64,000 bases of DNA from Shewanella halotolerans (GCF_019457535.1 NZ_CP080417.1:310001-374000), one strand, 5' to 3'. Positions 1 through 8,440 are shown, counted from the stretch's first letter. Numbers and translations: made by a program. The notes: a model not told the origin generated them from the letters alone.

Positions 1-46
1 TAATGGTGAGACCCAGGATAAGTGGGGCTGGTTAGAGCCGCTTTAA
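1..46 (+). CDS. ilvE: Branched-chain amino acid aminotransferase, C-terminal end only (partial)
   Basis: The frame starting at base 2 reads NGETQDKWGWLEPL followed by a TAA stop at 44-46. The GET-DKWGWL signature matches the extreme C terminus of IlvE, the PLP-dependent transaminase that makes the last step of valine, leucine and isoleucine synthesis. Only 14 residues are inside the window; the gene begins upstream of base 1. It lies directly before ilvD and ilvA on the same strand, the order of the enterobacterial ilvGMEDA operon, which supports the call. It is too short for automatic gene finding and rests on motif memory plus gene order. Confidence 0.8.
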   Translation, partial: NGETQDKWGWLEPL

Positions 47-80
47 GGCGCAAACCACAGCAATTAAGATAAGATTAAAA

Positions 81-106
81 CCTCGGCGGTGGATCTGCCG
101 TCGAGG
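81..106 (+). other. Intercistronic hairpin between ilvE and ilvD
   Basis: CCTCGGCGG (81-89) pairs with CCGTCGAGG (98-106) as a 9-bp stem with one G-U pair around an 8-base loop. No U-run follows, so it is not an intrinsic terminator. It sits in the 112-base gap between the ilvE stop and the ilvD start and could protect or process the operon mRNA. Its function is inferred; the pairing is visible. Confidence 0.45.
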
Positions 107-158
107 CTCCAATTTAGCTCTGGTGGCCAGGCCGCCAACGCAACAGAAGGAAAGTGTC

Positions 159-2009
159 ATGGCAAAACTACGTTCAGCTACCAGTACTCAAGGGCGCAAC
201 ATGGCCGGAGCCCGTGCCCTCTGGCGGGCGACCGGGGTAAAAGACAGCGATTTTGGTAAGCCGATTGTCGCCATTGCCAACTCCTTTACCCAGTTTGTTC
301 CGGGACACGTGCACCTCAAGGATATGGGCTCGCTGGTGGCTGGTACCATCGAAGAGGCGGGCGGTATCGCCAAAGAATTCAATACTATCGCCGTGGATGA
401 TGGCATCGCCATGGGCCATGGTGGCATGCTCTACTCCCTGCCATCGCGGGAGCTGATCGCCGACAGCGTCGAGTATATGGTCAATGCCCACTGCGCCGAT
501 GCCCTGGTGTGTATCTCCAACTGTGACAAGATCACCCCTGGCATGCTGATGGCGGCGCTGCGGCTCAACATCCCCGTGGTGTTTGTCTCCGGCGGCCCCA
601 TGGAGGCGGGTAAGACCAAGCTGTCGGACAAGCTGATAAAACTGGATCTGGTGGATGCCATGGTGGCGGCGGCCGACGATCGCGTCTCGGACGAAGACAG
701 CGAGAAGATAGAGCGTAGCGCCTGCCCAACTTGTGGCTCCTGCTCGGGCATGTTTACCGCCAACTCGATGAACTGCCTGACCGAGGCCTTAGGCTTGTCG
801 CTGCCGGGCAATGGCTCGCTGCTGGCGACCCACAGTGACCGCCGTGAGCTCTTCTTAGAGGCCGGTCGCCGAGTGATGGCGCTGGCGAATCGCTACTACC
901 GCGATGATGACGAGTCGGTGCTGCCACGCAATATTGCCAGCTTCAAGGCATTCGAGAATGCCATGGCACTGGATATCGCCATGGGCGGCTCTTCCAATAC
1001 CGTATTGCACCTTTTGGCCGCGGCCCAGGAGGCCAAGGTAGATTTTACCATGGCCGATATCGACCGCCTGTCCCGCCAGGTGCCACATCTGTGTAAGGTG
1101 GCGCCGTCGACCCCTAAATATCATATGGAAGATGTGCACCGCGCCGGTGGCGTGATGGGCATCTTAGGTGAGCTGGACAGAGCAGGCCTGCTGCATACGG
1201 ATGTCAGCCATGTGGCCGGCGAGAACCTCAAGGCGGTGCTGGCCCAGTATGACCTGGTTCAGACCCAGGATGCGGCGGTGCAGCAGTTTTATGCCGCCGG
1301 CCCTGCCGGCATCCCCACCACTAAGGCCTTCAGCCAGAGCTGTCGCTGGCCGAGCCTAGATGTGGATCGCCAAGAGGGCTGTATCCGCACCCGAGAATTT
1401 GCCTTCAGCCAGGAGGGCGGCCTGGCGGTCCTGTCGGGGAACATCGCGGCCGATGGTTGTATCGTCAAGACTGCCGGGGTCGATGAGGCTAACCATATCT
1501 TCGTCGGCCATGCCCGCGTGTATGAGAGCCAGGACGACGCCGTGGCCGGCATCTTAGGTGGCGAGGTGGTTGCCGGTGATGTGGTCGTGATCCGTTACGA
1601 AGGCCCTAAAGGGGGCCCGGGTATGCAGGAGATGCTCTATCCCACCAGTTACCTTAAATCTAAGGGGCTGGGCACCTCTTGTGCGCTTATAACTGATGGT
1701 CGTTTCTCTGGTGGTACCTCAGGACTGTCTATCGGCCATGTGTCGCCCGAGGCGGCAGCCGGTGGCACCATTGCTCTAGTGGAAACCGGCGATCGCATCG
1801 AGATCGATATTCCTGCAAGGTCAATCACTTTGGCAGTGAGCGAAGAAGAGCTTGAGACCCGTCGCCAGGCCATGCAGGCCCGTGGCAAGCAGGCCTGGAA
1901 GCCGGTTAATCGTGAGCGCAGCGTATCGCTGGCGCTGAAAGCCTATGCCATGCTCGCCACCAGTGCCGATAAGGGCGCGGTGCGCGACGTCAGTAAGCTG
2001 GAGGATTAG
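159..2009 (+). CDS. ilvD: Dihydroxy-acid dehydratase IlvD
   Basis: IlvD dehydrates 2,3-dihydroxy-isovalerate and 2,3-dihydroxy-3-methylvalerate to the 2-keto acids used by IlvE; it is a cytoplasmic iron-sulfur lyase. The 616-residue product equals the E. coli length. Family signatures are visible: CISNCDKITPGM (residues 118-129, cluster cysteine C122) and CPTCGSCSGMF (189-199). A GTG 36 bases upstream (123) gives a longer frame, but the ATG at 159 has an AAGGA ribosome site at 148-152 and gives the standard N terminus MAKLRSATS. The stop is one base before the ilvA start, so the two genes are probably translationally coupled. Confidence 0.97.
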   Translation: MAKLRSATSTQGRNMAGARALWRATGVKDSDFGKPIVAIANSFTQFVPGHVHLKDMGSLVAGTIEEAGGIAKEFNTIAVDDGIAMGHGGMLYSLPSRELIADSVEYMVNAHCADALVCISNCDKITPGMLMAALRLNIPVVFVSGGPMEAGKTKLSDKLIKLDLVDAMVAAADDRVSDEDSEKIERSACPTCGSCSGMFTANSMNCLTEALGLSLPGNGSLLATHSDRRELFLEAGRRVMALANRYYRDDDESVLPRNIASFKAFENAMALDIAMGGSSNTVLHLLAAAQEAKVDFTMADIDRLSRQVPHLCKVAPSTPKYHMEDVHRAGGVMGILGELDRAGLLHTDVSHVAGENLKAVLAQYDLVQTQDAAVQQFYAAGPAGIPTTKAFSQSCRWPSLDVDRQEGCIRTREFAFSQEGGLAVLSGNIAADGCIVKTAGVDEANHIFVGHARVYESQDDAVAGILGGEVVAGDVVVIRYEGPKGGPGMQEMLYPTSYLKSKGLGTSCALITDGRFSGGTSGLSIGHVSPEAAAGGTIALVETGDRIEIDIPARSITLAVSEEELETRRQAMQARGKQAWKPVNRERSVSLALKAYAMLATSADKGAVRDVSKLED

Positions 2010-2010
2010 T

Positions 2011-3561
2011 ATGTTGGCCCTTGCCTCTCAGTCTCAGCTGGATCTCGCCCACTATTATCTGCAGAAGATCTTGCTGTCGTCGGTTTATGATGTCGCCAAG
2101 GTGACGCCGCTTTCCAGCCTTAATAAGCTGTCGGCGCGCCTCGGGTGTCAGGTATTTCTCAAGCGTGAAGATATGCAGCCGGTACACTCCTTTAAGCTGC
2201 GCGGCGCCTACAATCGCATCGCCGAGCTGAGTCAGGAGGAGTGTCAACGTGGGGTGGTGTGCGCCTCGGCCGGTAACCATGCCCAGGGGGTCGCCATGTC
2301 GGCCTCAGCGCGTGGTGTCAGTGCGGTTATCGTCATGCCCCAGACCACGCCGGATATCAAAGTGGATGCGGTGCGTCGCCTCGGCGGCACTGTGGTGCTG
2401 CACGGTCAGTCCTTTGACATGGCCAACGAGCATGCTCAGCAGCTCGCCCGCGATGAGGGGCGTATCTATGTGGCGCCGTTTGACGATGAGGCGGTGATCG
2501 CCGGGCAAGGCACGGTTGCCCAGGAGATGCTGCAACAGCAGCGGGATCTCGAGGTGGTGTTTGTGCCCGTGGGCGGTGGCGGCCTGATCGCCGGTATCGC
2601 GGCATATTATAAGGCGGTGATGCCCCAGGTGAAGATCATCGGCGTCGAGCCAGAAGACTCTGCCTGCCTCAAGGCGGCACTGGAAGCCGACGAGCGGGTG
2701 GTGCTGTCTCAGGTGGGCCTGTTTGCCGACGGCGTGGCGGTGAAGCAGATAGGCGCCGAGCCTTTCAGGTTGGCCCGCGAGTATGTGGATCAGGTGGTGA
2801 CAGTAACCTCAGATGAGATCTGCGCCGCGGTCAAAGATATCTTCGAGGACACCCGCGCCATCGCCGAACCGGCGGGCGCGCTCTCTCTGGCGGGGCTAAA
2901 GAAATATATCGGCGACGAGGGCAAGGGGCAGAAGGTGGCGGCGATTCTCAGCGGCGCCAACGTCAACTTCCATAGCCTGCGTTATGTGTCCGAGCGCTGC
3001 GAACTGGGTGAACAGAAGGAGGCGATTCTGGCGGTGAAAGTGCCGGAGCGTCCGGGAATCTTCCTGCGCTTCTGTGAGCTGCTGGAAAAGCGCGCCATGA
3101 CAGAGTTTAACTACCGCTTTTCCAGCCGTGAAAAGGCGGTGGTGTTTGCCGGTATTCGCCTGTCTCATGGCCAGGCGGAGCTGGACGAGATAGTGGCGCG
3201 GCTCGAGGGCGATGGCTTCGAGGTGCAGGATTTGTCTCACGACGAGACGGCCAAGCTGCACGTGCGCTACATGGTCGGCGGCCTGCCGCCAGAGCCGCTG
3301 CAGGAGCGTCTGTTTAGCTTCGAGTTTCCCGAGCATCCCGGCGCCCTGTTTAAGTTTCTCACCACCCTGCGCAGCAAGTGGAACATCAGCCTGTTTCACT
3401 ACCGCAACCATGGTGCCGCCTATGGCCGGGTGCTGGCCGGTTTCGAGGTGCCCGAGAGCGATAGCGTCGCCTTCCAGCAGTTTCTTACCGAGCTGGGCTT
3501 CGTCTATCAAGAAGAGACCCAGAGCCCGGCCTATAAGCTGTTTTTGGATAATCGCGACTAA
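2011..3561 (+). CDS. ilvA: Threonine ammonia-lyase (deaminase), biosynthetic IlvA
   Basis: IlvA deaminates threonine to 2-oxobutanoate, the committed and isoleucine-inhibited step of isoleucine synthesis. The PLP lysine is K62 in the VHSFKLRGAYN motif (E. coli also uses K62), and a glycine-rich phosphate-binding loop GGGGLIAG follows near residue 190. Two ACT-like regulatory segments occupy the C-terminal third (VPERPGIF near 345 and FPEHPGALF near 440), marking the allosteric biosynthetic form and not the short catabolic TdcB. The open frame extends upstream into ilvD, but the ATG at 2011 with a GGAGG site inside the end of ilvD gives 516 residues, against 514 in E. coli. It is the last gene of the operon; a terminator follows. 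Confidence 0.97.
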   Translation: MLALASQSQLDLAHYYLQKILLSSVYDVAKVTPLSSLNKLSARLGCQVFLKREDMQPVHSFKLRGAYNRIAELSQEECQRGVVCASAGNHAQGVAMSASARGVSAVIVMPQTTPDIKVDAVRRLGGTVVLHGQSFDMANEHAQQLARDEGRIYVAPFDDEAVIAGQGTVAQEMLQQQRDLEVVFVPVGGGGLIAGIAAYYKAVMPQVKIIGVEPEDSACLKAALEADERVVLSQVGLFADGVAVKQIGAEPFRLAREYVDQVVTVTSDEICAAVKDIFEDTRAIAEPAGALSLAGLKKYIGDEGKGQKVAAILSGANVNFHSLRYVSERCELGEQKEAILAVKVPERPGIFLRFCELLEKRAMTEFNYRFSSREKAVVFAGIRLSHGQAELDEIVARLEGDGFEVQDLSHDETAKLHVRYMVGGLPPEPLQERLFSFEFPEHPGALFKFLTTLRSKWNISLFHYRNHGAAYGRVLAGFEVPESDSVAFQQFLTELGFVYQEETQSPAYKLFLDNRD

Positions 3562-3600
3562 TGTTTTTTGCTTTCGCGAGCGGAGACAAACTTTAATGTT

Positions 3601-3626
3601 AAAGGGGCGCGATGGCGCCTTTTTTT
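3601..3626 (+). terminator. Rho-independent terminator of the ilv operon
   Basis: GGCGC (3606-3610), loop GATG, GCGCC (3615-3619), then seven T residues. The stem can be extended by G-T and A-T pairs. It lies 40 bases after the ilvA stop. Confidence 0.85.
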
Positions 3627-3667
3627 ATGTTATCTTGCAACAGATTCAAAGCAATAAGATGCCAGTT

Positions 3668-3829
3668 ATACCAATCACGGTAAGTAAGTGATCAGAAATA
3701 GCACAGGAAAAACGGTCGAGAACAAGGCAGAATTTTTCGATAAGTAGTTATTCTACAATCAAAAATAGTAACGCCGTTATCGGACGTTTTAACAAGCTAG
3801 CATGATCAGTTATTTACTACGATTGGTAT
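3668..3829. repeat. Imperfect-palindrome interspersed element (MITE-like), about 162 bp
   Basis: The ends are inverted copies: ATACCAATC at 3668-3676 and GATTGGTAT at 3821-3829. Allowing mismatches, the terminal inverted repeat extends about 27 bases inward to TGATCA-type hexamers on both sides. The interior is AT-rich and shows no gene. Together with the terminator this accounts for the 393-base gap between ilvA and the next gene. Similar palindromic repeats with TATACCAAT-like ends are common in Shewanella and Vibrio intergenic DNA (from memory), but no family name is assigned here. Confidence 0.6.
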
Positions 3830-3954
3830 TATGGCACGAAAGTAACTGTTCATCCGTAGGGTGATGATGGGGCGTAAAGCGTTCGTCATCAAAACAAAAC
3901 GACAGTTAGCCTTAACCCTAACTTCTCAAGCTAAGGCTTGATAGAGGATATGAG

Positions 3955-5097
3955 ATGTTAGCAGCACCCAAAGTTACCCCTTTTAATCCCCCACGCCGAG
4001 TCTTGATGGGCCCGGGCCCGTCGGATGTCTATCCCGAGGTTTTGGCGGCGCAGGCAAGGCCGACCATAGGCCACCTGGATCCCCTGTTTGTCGGCATGAT
4101 GGATGAGCTTAAAGCACTGATCCAATATGCGTTCCAGACCGAAAATGCTATGACGCTGGCGGTATCAGCCCCAGGCAGCGCCGGTATGGAAACCTGTTTC
4201 GTCAACCTGGTTGAGCCGGGCGAGAAGGTGATCGTCTGCCGTAACGGCGTATTTGGCGAGCGTATGCGCCAGAATGTCGAGCGTGTCGGCGCGATTGCCG
4301 TGGTGGTGGACAACGAGTGGGGCACGCCGGTATCACTGAGCGATGTCGAGGCGGCGCTTAAGGCCCATCCCGATGCCAAGTTTCTCGCCTTCGTGCATGC
4401 CGAGACCTCAACCGGGGCGCTGTCGGATGCTAAGGGCTTGTGTGAGCTGGCCAAAGCCCATGATTGTCTGTCGATTGTCGATGCGGTGACTTCCCTCGGT
4501 GGCCTGGAGCTCAAGGTTGATGAGTGGGGCATAGATGCCATCTACTCGGGTAGCCAGAAGTGCCTCTCCTGTGTGCCGGGCCTCTCGCCTGTCTCTTTCT
4601 CACCGGCGGCGGTAGAAAAGCTCAAGGCGCGTAAGACGCCGGTGCCGAGCTGGTTCCTGGATCAGAGCCTGGTAATGGGTTACTGGAGTGGCGATCAGGG
4701 GGCGGGCGGTAAGCGTAGCTATCACCATACGGCGCCGGTCAATGCCCTGTATGCCTTGCATGAGTCGTTACGCCTGCTGGCCGAAGAGGGGCTGGAAAAC
4801 GCTTGGGCGCGCCATCAGGTTATGCATGGCTTGCTGCGTGACGGCTTAGAAAACTTAGGTTTAGAGTTTGTGGTTGCGGAGGGCTCGCGTCTGCCACAGC
4901 TCAACGCAGTTTATATTCCTGAGGGAGTAGACGATGGCGCGGTGCGTAAGCAACTGCTCGAAAACTATAACCTGGAGATAGGTGCCGGTCTGGGCGCCCT
5001 GGCCGGTAAGGCCTGGCGTATCGGCCTGATGGGCTTCGGGGCGCGGCGCGAGAATGTCGCCCTATGCCTAAGAGCGTTAGAGGAAGTGCTGCGTTAA
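3955..5097 (+). CDS. Class V PLP aminotransferase, alanine/serine-glyoxylate type
   Basis: This 380-residue protein belongs to the class V (AGXT/SGAT-like) aminotransferases, which move an amino group from serine or alanine to glyoxylate or pyruvate. Visible marks are the N-terminal MGPGPSDV motif (residues 18-25), SAPGSAGMET (PLP phosphate region), HAETSTGAL, VDAVTSLGG with the PLP-ring aspartate, and GSQKCL with the Schiff-base lysine K202. The length is typical of the family. The ATG follows AGAGGA at 3943-3948. The preceding gap with its own terminator suggests a separate transcription unit, and a bidirectional terminator closes it. Substrate preference (alanine versus serine donor) cannot be read from the sequence. 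Confidence 0.88.
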   Translation: MLAAPKVTPFNPPRRVLMGPGPSDVYPEVLAAQARPTIGHLDPLFVGMMDELKALIQYAFQTENAMTLAVSAPGSAGMETCFVNLVEPGEKVIVCRNGVFGERMRQNVERVGAIAVVVDNEWGTPVSLSDVEAALKAHPDAKFLAFVHAETSTGALSDAKGLCELAKAHDCLSIVDAVTSLGGLELKVDEWGIDAIYSGSQKCLSCVPGLSPVSFSPAAVEKLKARKTPVPSWFLDQSLVMGYWSGDQGAGGKRSYHHTAPVNALYALHESLRLLAEEGLENAWARHQVMHGLLRDGLENLGLEFVVAEGSRLPQLNAVYIPEGVDDGAVRKQLLENYNLEIGAGLGALAGKAWRIGLMGFGARRENVALCLRALEEVLR

Positions 5098-5112
5098 ACC
5101 AGCTGCAAATCT

Positions 5113-5139
5113 AAAAAAGGGGCTTAGGCCCCTTTTTTG
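5113..5139. terminator. Bidirectional intrinsic terminator between convergent genes
   Basis: GGGGC, loop TTAG, GCCCC flanked by an A-run on the left and a T-run on the right, so it can stop transcription from both the aminotransferase (plus) and the small membrane protein gene (minus). Confidence 0.85.
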
Positions 5140-5177
5140 TTGTTATCGCCTCCCTGTTTAGAGGGAAAGCCTTTGAT

Positions 5178-5594
5178 TTAGTCTATCGTGGTGCCATAGC
5201 CGATGAGTGCCAGGGTGGCCAGAATGGCGACCGAGGAGAAAATGGTGCCCAGTATGGCGAAGATCTTCTTGCGTTGTTTCTGCACCAGGCCGCCAATTCC
5301 CAGCCCCAGGGCCACCAAGGCCAGACCGATGAAGGCAAAGATCAGCATGCCGACGACGATCGCCTCGGGAGATGTCTCATCTATGCCACCGGGTGTGGTT
5401 GCCTCCATGACCCCAGCCACTGTGACTATGCCGAAGATTAACAGGGTTGCGATGATACTCAGGATAAAGGCGGCGATGCCCAGGCCCGAGTGTTTAAACT
5501 CTTGCTCCATAGCGGGCACTTGTGGGCTAGCTTGGGCAGGCGCCTGTGTTGTTGGTGTCGGCGCTGGCGCGCTGTCGATGGATGCAGTGTCCAT
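5178..5594 (-). CDS. Small three-helix inner-membrane protein of unknown function
   Basis: The 138-residue product has a hydrophilic Pro/Ala/Thr-rich N terminus (about residues 1-35), then three hydrophobic segments (about 38-62, 80-103 and 112-134). The layout resembles DUF4190-type small membrane proteins, but I do not recognise the family with certainty. AAGGA seven bases before the ATG supports the start. It is transcribed alone, convergent with the aminotransferase gene and divergent from hsp20. No catalytic motif is visible, so no function is proposed. Confidence 0.75.
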   Translation of the reverse strand: MDTASIDSAPAPTPTTQAPAQASPQVPAMEQEFKHSGLGIAAFILSIIATLLIFGIVTVAGVMEATTPGGIDETSPEAIVVGMLIFAFIGLALVALGLGIGGLVQKQRKKIFAILGTIFSSVAILATLALIGYGTTID

Positions 5595-5809
5595 GAACGA
5601 TTCCTTTCGATAGATAGTGTCGTTCAGAGCATACCTAAGTCTCTCCCCGCTGTCTTTAAAAATGTGGCCGACTCAGGCGCAGTTAAAACCGCTATAACCT
5701 CATAATAATATTGCCTTTGTTTTGCCTTGCTCAGTAGGCGTTTTTACATGGCCACAAGGGCATATTCTGTGCCTGAACACTGCCAAGATCTGGAATTTTT
5801 CACCTTGAT

Positions 5810-5837
5810 TTGATCTGGATTAACCTCGCGCTAGATT
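5810..5837 (+). promoter_or_regulatory. Candidate promoter of the hsp20 gene
   Basis: TTGATC (5810-5815), 16-base spacer, TAGATT (5832-5837). It would give a leader of about 130 bases before the Hsp20 start. A good sigma-32 pair was not found nearby (CTTGATT at 5805 lacks a proper -10), so heat control may act after transcription starts. This is a weak call based on hexamers alone. Confidence 0.3.
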
Positions 5838-5938
5838 GTGCCTTGCGGTTCGTAAAATGTGGGACTAAGGGACTAAAATTAAAGTAAGGAGCCCGGAGGG
5901 CTTGCGCTTCGGGCTGTTCGTAAATCCTCTGAATCTTG

Positions 5939-5966
5939 CCTTTTGGAGATTCAACCAACAAAGGAG
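5939..5966 (+). promoter_or_regulatory. Candidate RNA thermometer hiding the hsp20 ribosome binding site
   Basis: In the mRNA, CCUUUUGG (5939-5946) can pair with CCA (5955-5957) plus AAAGG (5960-5964), with an 8-base loop and a 2-base AC bulge. The AAAGG half is part of the AAGGAG ribosome site at 5961-5966, six bases before the Hsp20 ATG. A U-rich strand pairing with the Shine-Dalgarno sequence is the principle of fourU/ROSE thermometers, known for small heat-shock genes. A second hairpin (AGCCCG 5890-5895 with CGGGCT 5910-5915) lies upstream in the same leader. Pairing is seen; the function is inferred. Confidence 0.45.
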
Positions 5967-5972
5967 CTTGTT

Positions 5973-6443
5973 ATGCGATCTTTCTTCCCCTCAATCTTTC
6001 ATAAAGATGATCCGCGAACCGCTCTGCATTCGCGGCTAGACAATGTATTCGATGACTTTGCTAAAGACTGGTTAACCACTTGGCCTAACACTCGCACCGA
6101 GCTGGGCGTGATGCCTGCCATTGATGTCAAAGAATGTGCCGAATATGTCGAGATCAAGGCTGAATTGCCCGATATGGAAGAGAAGGACATCGACGTCGAC
6201 ATCCGCGGTAATTACCTCACCATCAGCGGTGAGAAGCGTCATGAGCAGGAGAAAGACGAGAAAGGCTATCACCTGAGAGAGCGCTCATTTGGCTCGTTCC
6301 AGCGGCAGATCCCATTAGGCTTCAACATCGATGCCGACCAGATCACCGCCAAGTACAAGAAGGGCGTGCTCGCCATTCATGTGCCAAAACCTGCCGAGTT
6401 GCAGCAAGATGCTAAGAAGGTGAAAGTCGACTTTCATGAGTAG
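5973..6443 (+). CDS. Small heat-shock protein, Hsp20/alpha-crystallin family
   Basis: An ATP-independent holdase chaperone of 156 residues. The alpha-crystallin domain spans about residues 47-142: PAIDVKE at its start, AELPDMEEKDIDVDI in the core, and KKGVLAIHVPK carrying the GVL element that ends the domain. The N-terminal arm is aromatic-rich and a short lysine-rich tail follows. The open frame begins at a TTG 30 bases upstream, but the ATG at 5973 has AAGGAG at 5961-5966 with ideal spacing. It is monocistronic, with its own terminator. It differs from IbpA/B in sequence and resembles the class A bacterial HspH/Hsp18-like proteins; no symbol is assigned. Confidence 0.93.
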   Translation: MRSFFPSIFHKDDPRTALHSRLDNVFDDFAKDWLTTWPNTRTELGVMPAIDVKECAEYVEIKAELPDMEEKDIDVDIRGNYLTISGEKRHEQEKDEKGYHLRERSFGSFQRQIPLGFNIDADQITAKYKKGVLAIHVPKPAELQQDAKKVKVDFHE

Positions 6444-6493
6444 CAAGTGAGGTGAGTTAACAGCTATAGCAAGTCAATCGAATGTGAATCAAA

Positions 6494-6515
6494 GGCGCCC
6501 GGTTGGGCGCCTTTT
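6494..6515 (+). terminator. Intrinsic terminator after hsp20
   Basis: Perfect 7-bp stem GGCGCCC / GGGCGCC with loop GGTT followed by TTTT, 50 bases after the hsp20 stop. Confidence 0.88.
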
Positions 6516-6532
6516 CACTGTTTTACGCAGGG

Positions 6533-8440
6533 TTAATAATATAAGCAGATTGCCGGTGGTAGTTGCGTGTCTTCCGGTGCGATTAATTGGGGGTATAGCT
6601 CGGTCATGTCAGCATACAATTTTGTGTATTTTAACCGTAAAAGCGCCATTAACCTGATATGTGCTGGCTGAATTGGCGGTTCGAGTGACATGATAAGCGG
6701 TAAATAGGTCATGAGTTGATCCGGATTGAACCTATGATCACTCGTGTCTAACAAGAGATATAAAGGATCCCGTCCAACCACTCTTTCGGGGTAAAGAATG
6801 TGCTGCGAGATGAGATAATTAAGCAGTTGAAGATCTTCTTTTGTAATCGCTATGTCGAGCAGGTTCTTACCTGAATAATCGAGCTCGTCGATATCTATAC
6901 CCTGCGCAATAACGTCGACCATTTTACTCTTGGTGACGTCGTATAACAGCGAATAAGAGAGCCTTTCCTGATGCAGGCGACTGGTCTGTAAAGGTACAAA
7001 ATAAGTGGGGTCGTAACCTAGCAGTTGATAGAAGAAATGGCGATATTCCGCTTCATTAAGCTGAGCCTCCTCTAACACGCTTATGGCTTCAGAGATCTTA
7101 TTCTTACGAGCGAACCCGTAGACCTTATCTTCCAACTCTCTATCGTGAAGGTAACTTACCCCAAGTGTATTTGGTGCAACCTTTGAAGAACAGTCTGCTA
7201 GGATAGGATCGATTTCATTGAGGGTTTCTCTGGTAACAGTTTTCCCCTCTTCAGTGAGCTTAGTGGTGAAAAAGTTGAGATCCCGAGGTTGCCACTCTTG
7301 ATCGACTCGAGCCACAATTTTCTTGCATTGGTTGCGCTCGGACTCTGAAGCAATAGTTGTTAGCTGCTCTGCGAGTTCTTTCTCAAGAGCTTGCATTAAG
7401 GCGCTCTGTTTATCTAGCTTTAGCCCTTGCTTGGGGAGGATTTGAGCCAAGGCTAAATCGTGAGTTTGCTGTAGGAATGCGATTTGCTGGGCGTCGAAAC
7501 TGTAAAAGTGCCTTGGGAAGAATCCTTTAACACTCTGTTCTGTGTTCGAGATGAAGTTTGCCGGGCTCCCCTGTGACTGCAGGAGTCTGATGATCTTTAT
7601 CTGGTGCTTAAAGACTTCATCATCGTTGAGTTTGTTCATTCGGAATCGATAGTCGAGGCCTGCAAGGGCATATTCCATCGTCGTGCCCAGATAGGGATCA
7701 TTAGTCAGTTGGCTACCTTTGTTTAGTAGGGCAGAGACCACTTGGTTGCGACCATGAAAGGCTGCGGTATCGATTAGATGTAAGGTTTCATCCTGTGTAA
7801 TACCGTAGCCGAGCAAAGCGTTGACATCTTCGATTTGATTGAGTGCTTGTAGCAAGAGGGTTTGAGGTAAGCTCTCTTGTTTCAGCAGCCAATTTAGATC
7901 ATCGATTGAAATCTCTGTGGATTCAAGCAGGGCTAGTGCCTCTTGTTGGGTTAACTCAGCTATGTTTGTGAGTTGTGGCTGCGGAACAGCTTTTTCTACG
8001 CGAACGAAACTCGGCAAGTCAGGTATCAGCGCCTTTACCTGCTCGCCGAGGCTGCGATTAATCTGGTTAAGCTGAGAATTATGTTTGAGCTGTTTGGCTC
8101 GCCAGCTGCCGGCAAAGTTTGCATTGAGATAGTGAGCCATAGCCAGGGTAATGTCGTCTATGGAGTAATCTTGTTCGAGTCGTTGATCCCAATCTTGCTC
8201 TCCGGCCCATTTTTGCTTGAGATCCTTGGCAGATTGAAGGGTATTACGGCAATCGGCGTAATTTAGCTCAGCGATTGCTTTTGAACCGTTTGCAGTGTCA
8301 GGTGCCACATTAGCGGATTTATCGGTAGGGGCATTGGGTGTATCGACTGCTTGAGTAGGGACGATGATCGAACTGTCACGCGTCTGCCAATAGAGGATAA
8401 AGGCCACAAATAGAATGATGGCGACAAAAAATTTTTTCAC
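6533..8440 (-). CDS. Membrane-anchored ankyrin-repeat-like protein of unknown function
   Basis: The 635-residue product starts with a single hydrophobic segment (about residues 4-19, MKKFFVAIILFVAFILYW), so it is probably tethered to the inner membrane with the rest in the periplasm. A low-complexity linker follows, then several degenerate ankyrin-like helical pairs, for example ETLHLIDTAAFHGRNQVVSALLNKG near 210-235 and KNLLDIAITKEDLQLLNYLI near 550-570. No enzymatic motif is visible. It is the distal gene after the metallo-hydrolase gene on the same strand, 125 bases away, so co-transcription is possible but unproven. Ankyrin repeats generally mediate protein contacts; the partner is unknown. 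Confidence 0.8.
   Translation of the reverse strand: MKKFFVAIILFVAFILYWQTRDSSIIVPTQAVDTPNAPTDKSANVAPDTANGSKAIAELNYADCRNTLQSAKDLKQKWAGEQDWDQRLEQDYSIDDITLAMAHYLNANFAGSWRAKQLKHNSQLNQINRSLGEQVKALIPDLPSFVRVEKAVPQPQLTNIAELTQQEALALLESTEISIDDLNWLLKQESLPQTLLLQALNQIEDVNALLGYGITQDETLHLIDTAAFHGRNQVVSALLNKGSQLTNDPYLGTTMEYALAGLDYRFRMNKLNDDEVFKHQIKIIRLLQSQGSPANFISNTEQSVKGFFPRHFYSFDAQQIAFLQQTHDLALAQILPKQGLKLDKQSALMQALEKELAEQLTTIASESERNQCKKIVARVDQEWQPRDLNFFTTKLTEEGKTVTRETLNEIDPILADCSSKVAPNTLGVSYLHDRELEDKVYGFARKNKISEAISVLEEAQLNEAEYRHFFYQLLGYDPTYFVPLQTSRLHQERLSYSLLYDVTKSKMVDVIAQGIDIDELDYSGKNLLDIAITKEDLQLLNYLISQHILYPERVVGRDPLYLLLDTSDHRFNPDQLMTYLPLIMSLEPPIQPAHIRLMALLRLKYTKLYADMTELYPQLIAPEDTQLPPAICLYY

Noticed and set aside
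123..158. GTG-initiated N-terminal extension of IlvD
   Set aside because: The added 12 residues are not found in the family, and the internal ATG at 159 has a correctly spaced ribosome site and restores the exact family length.
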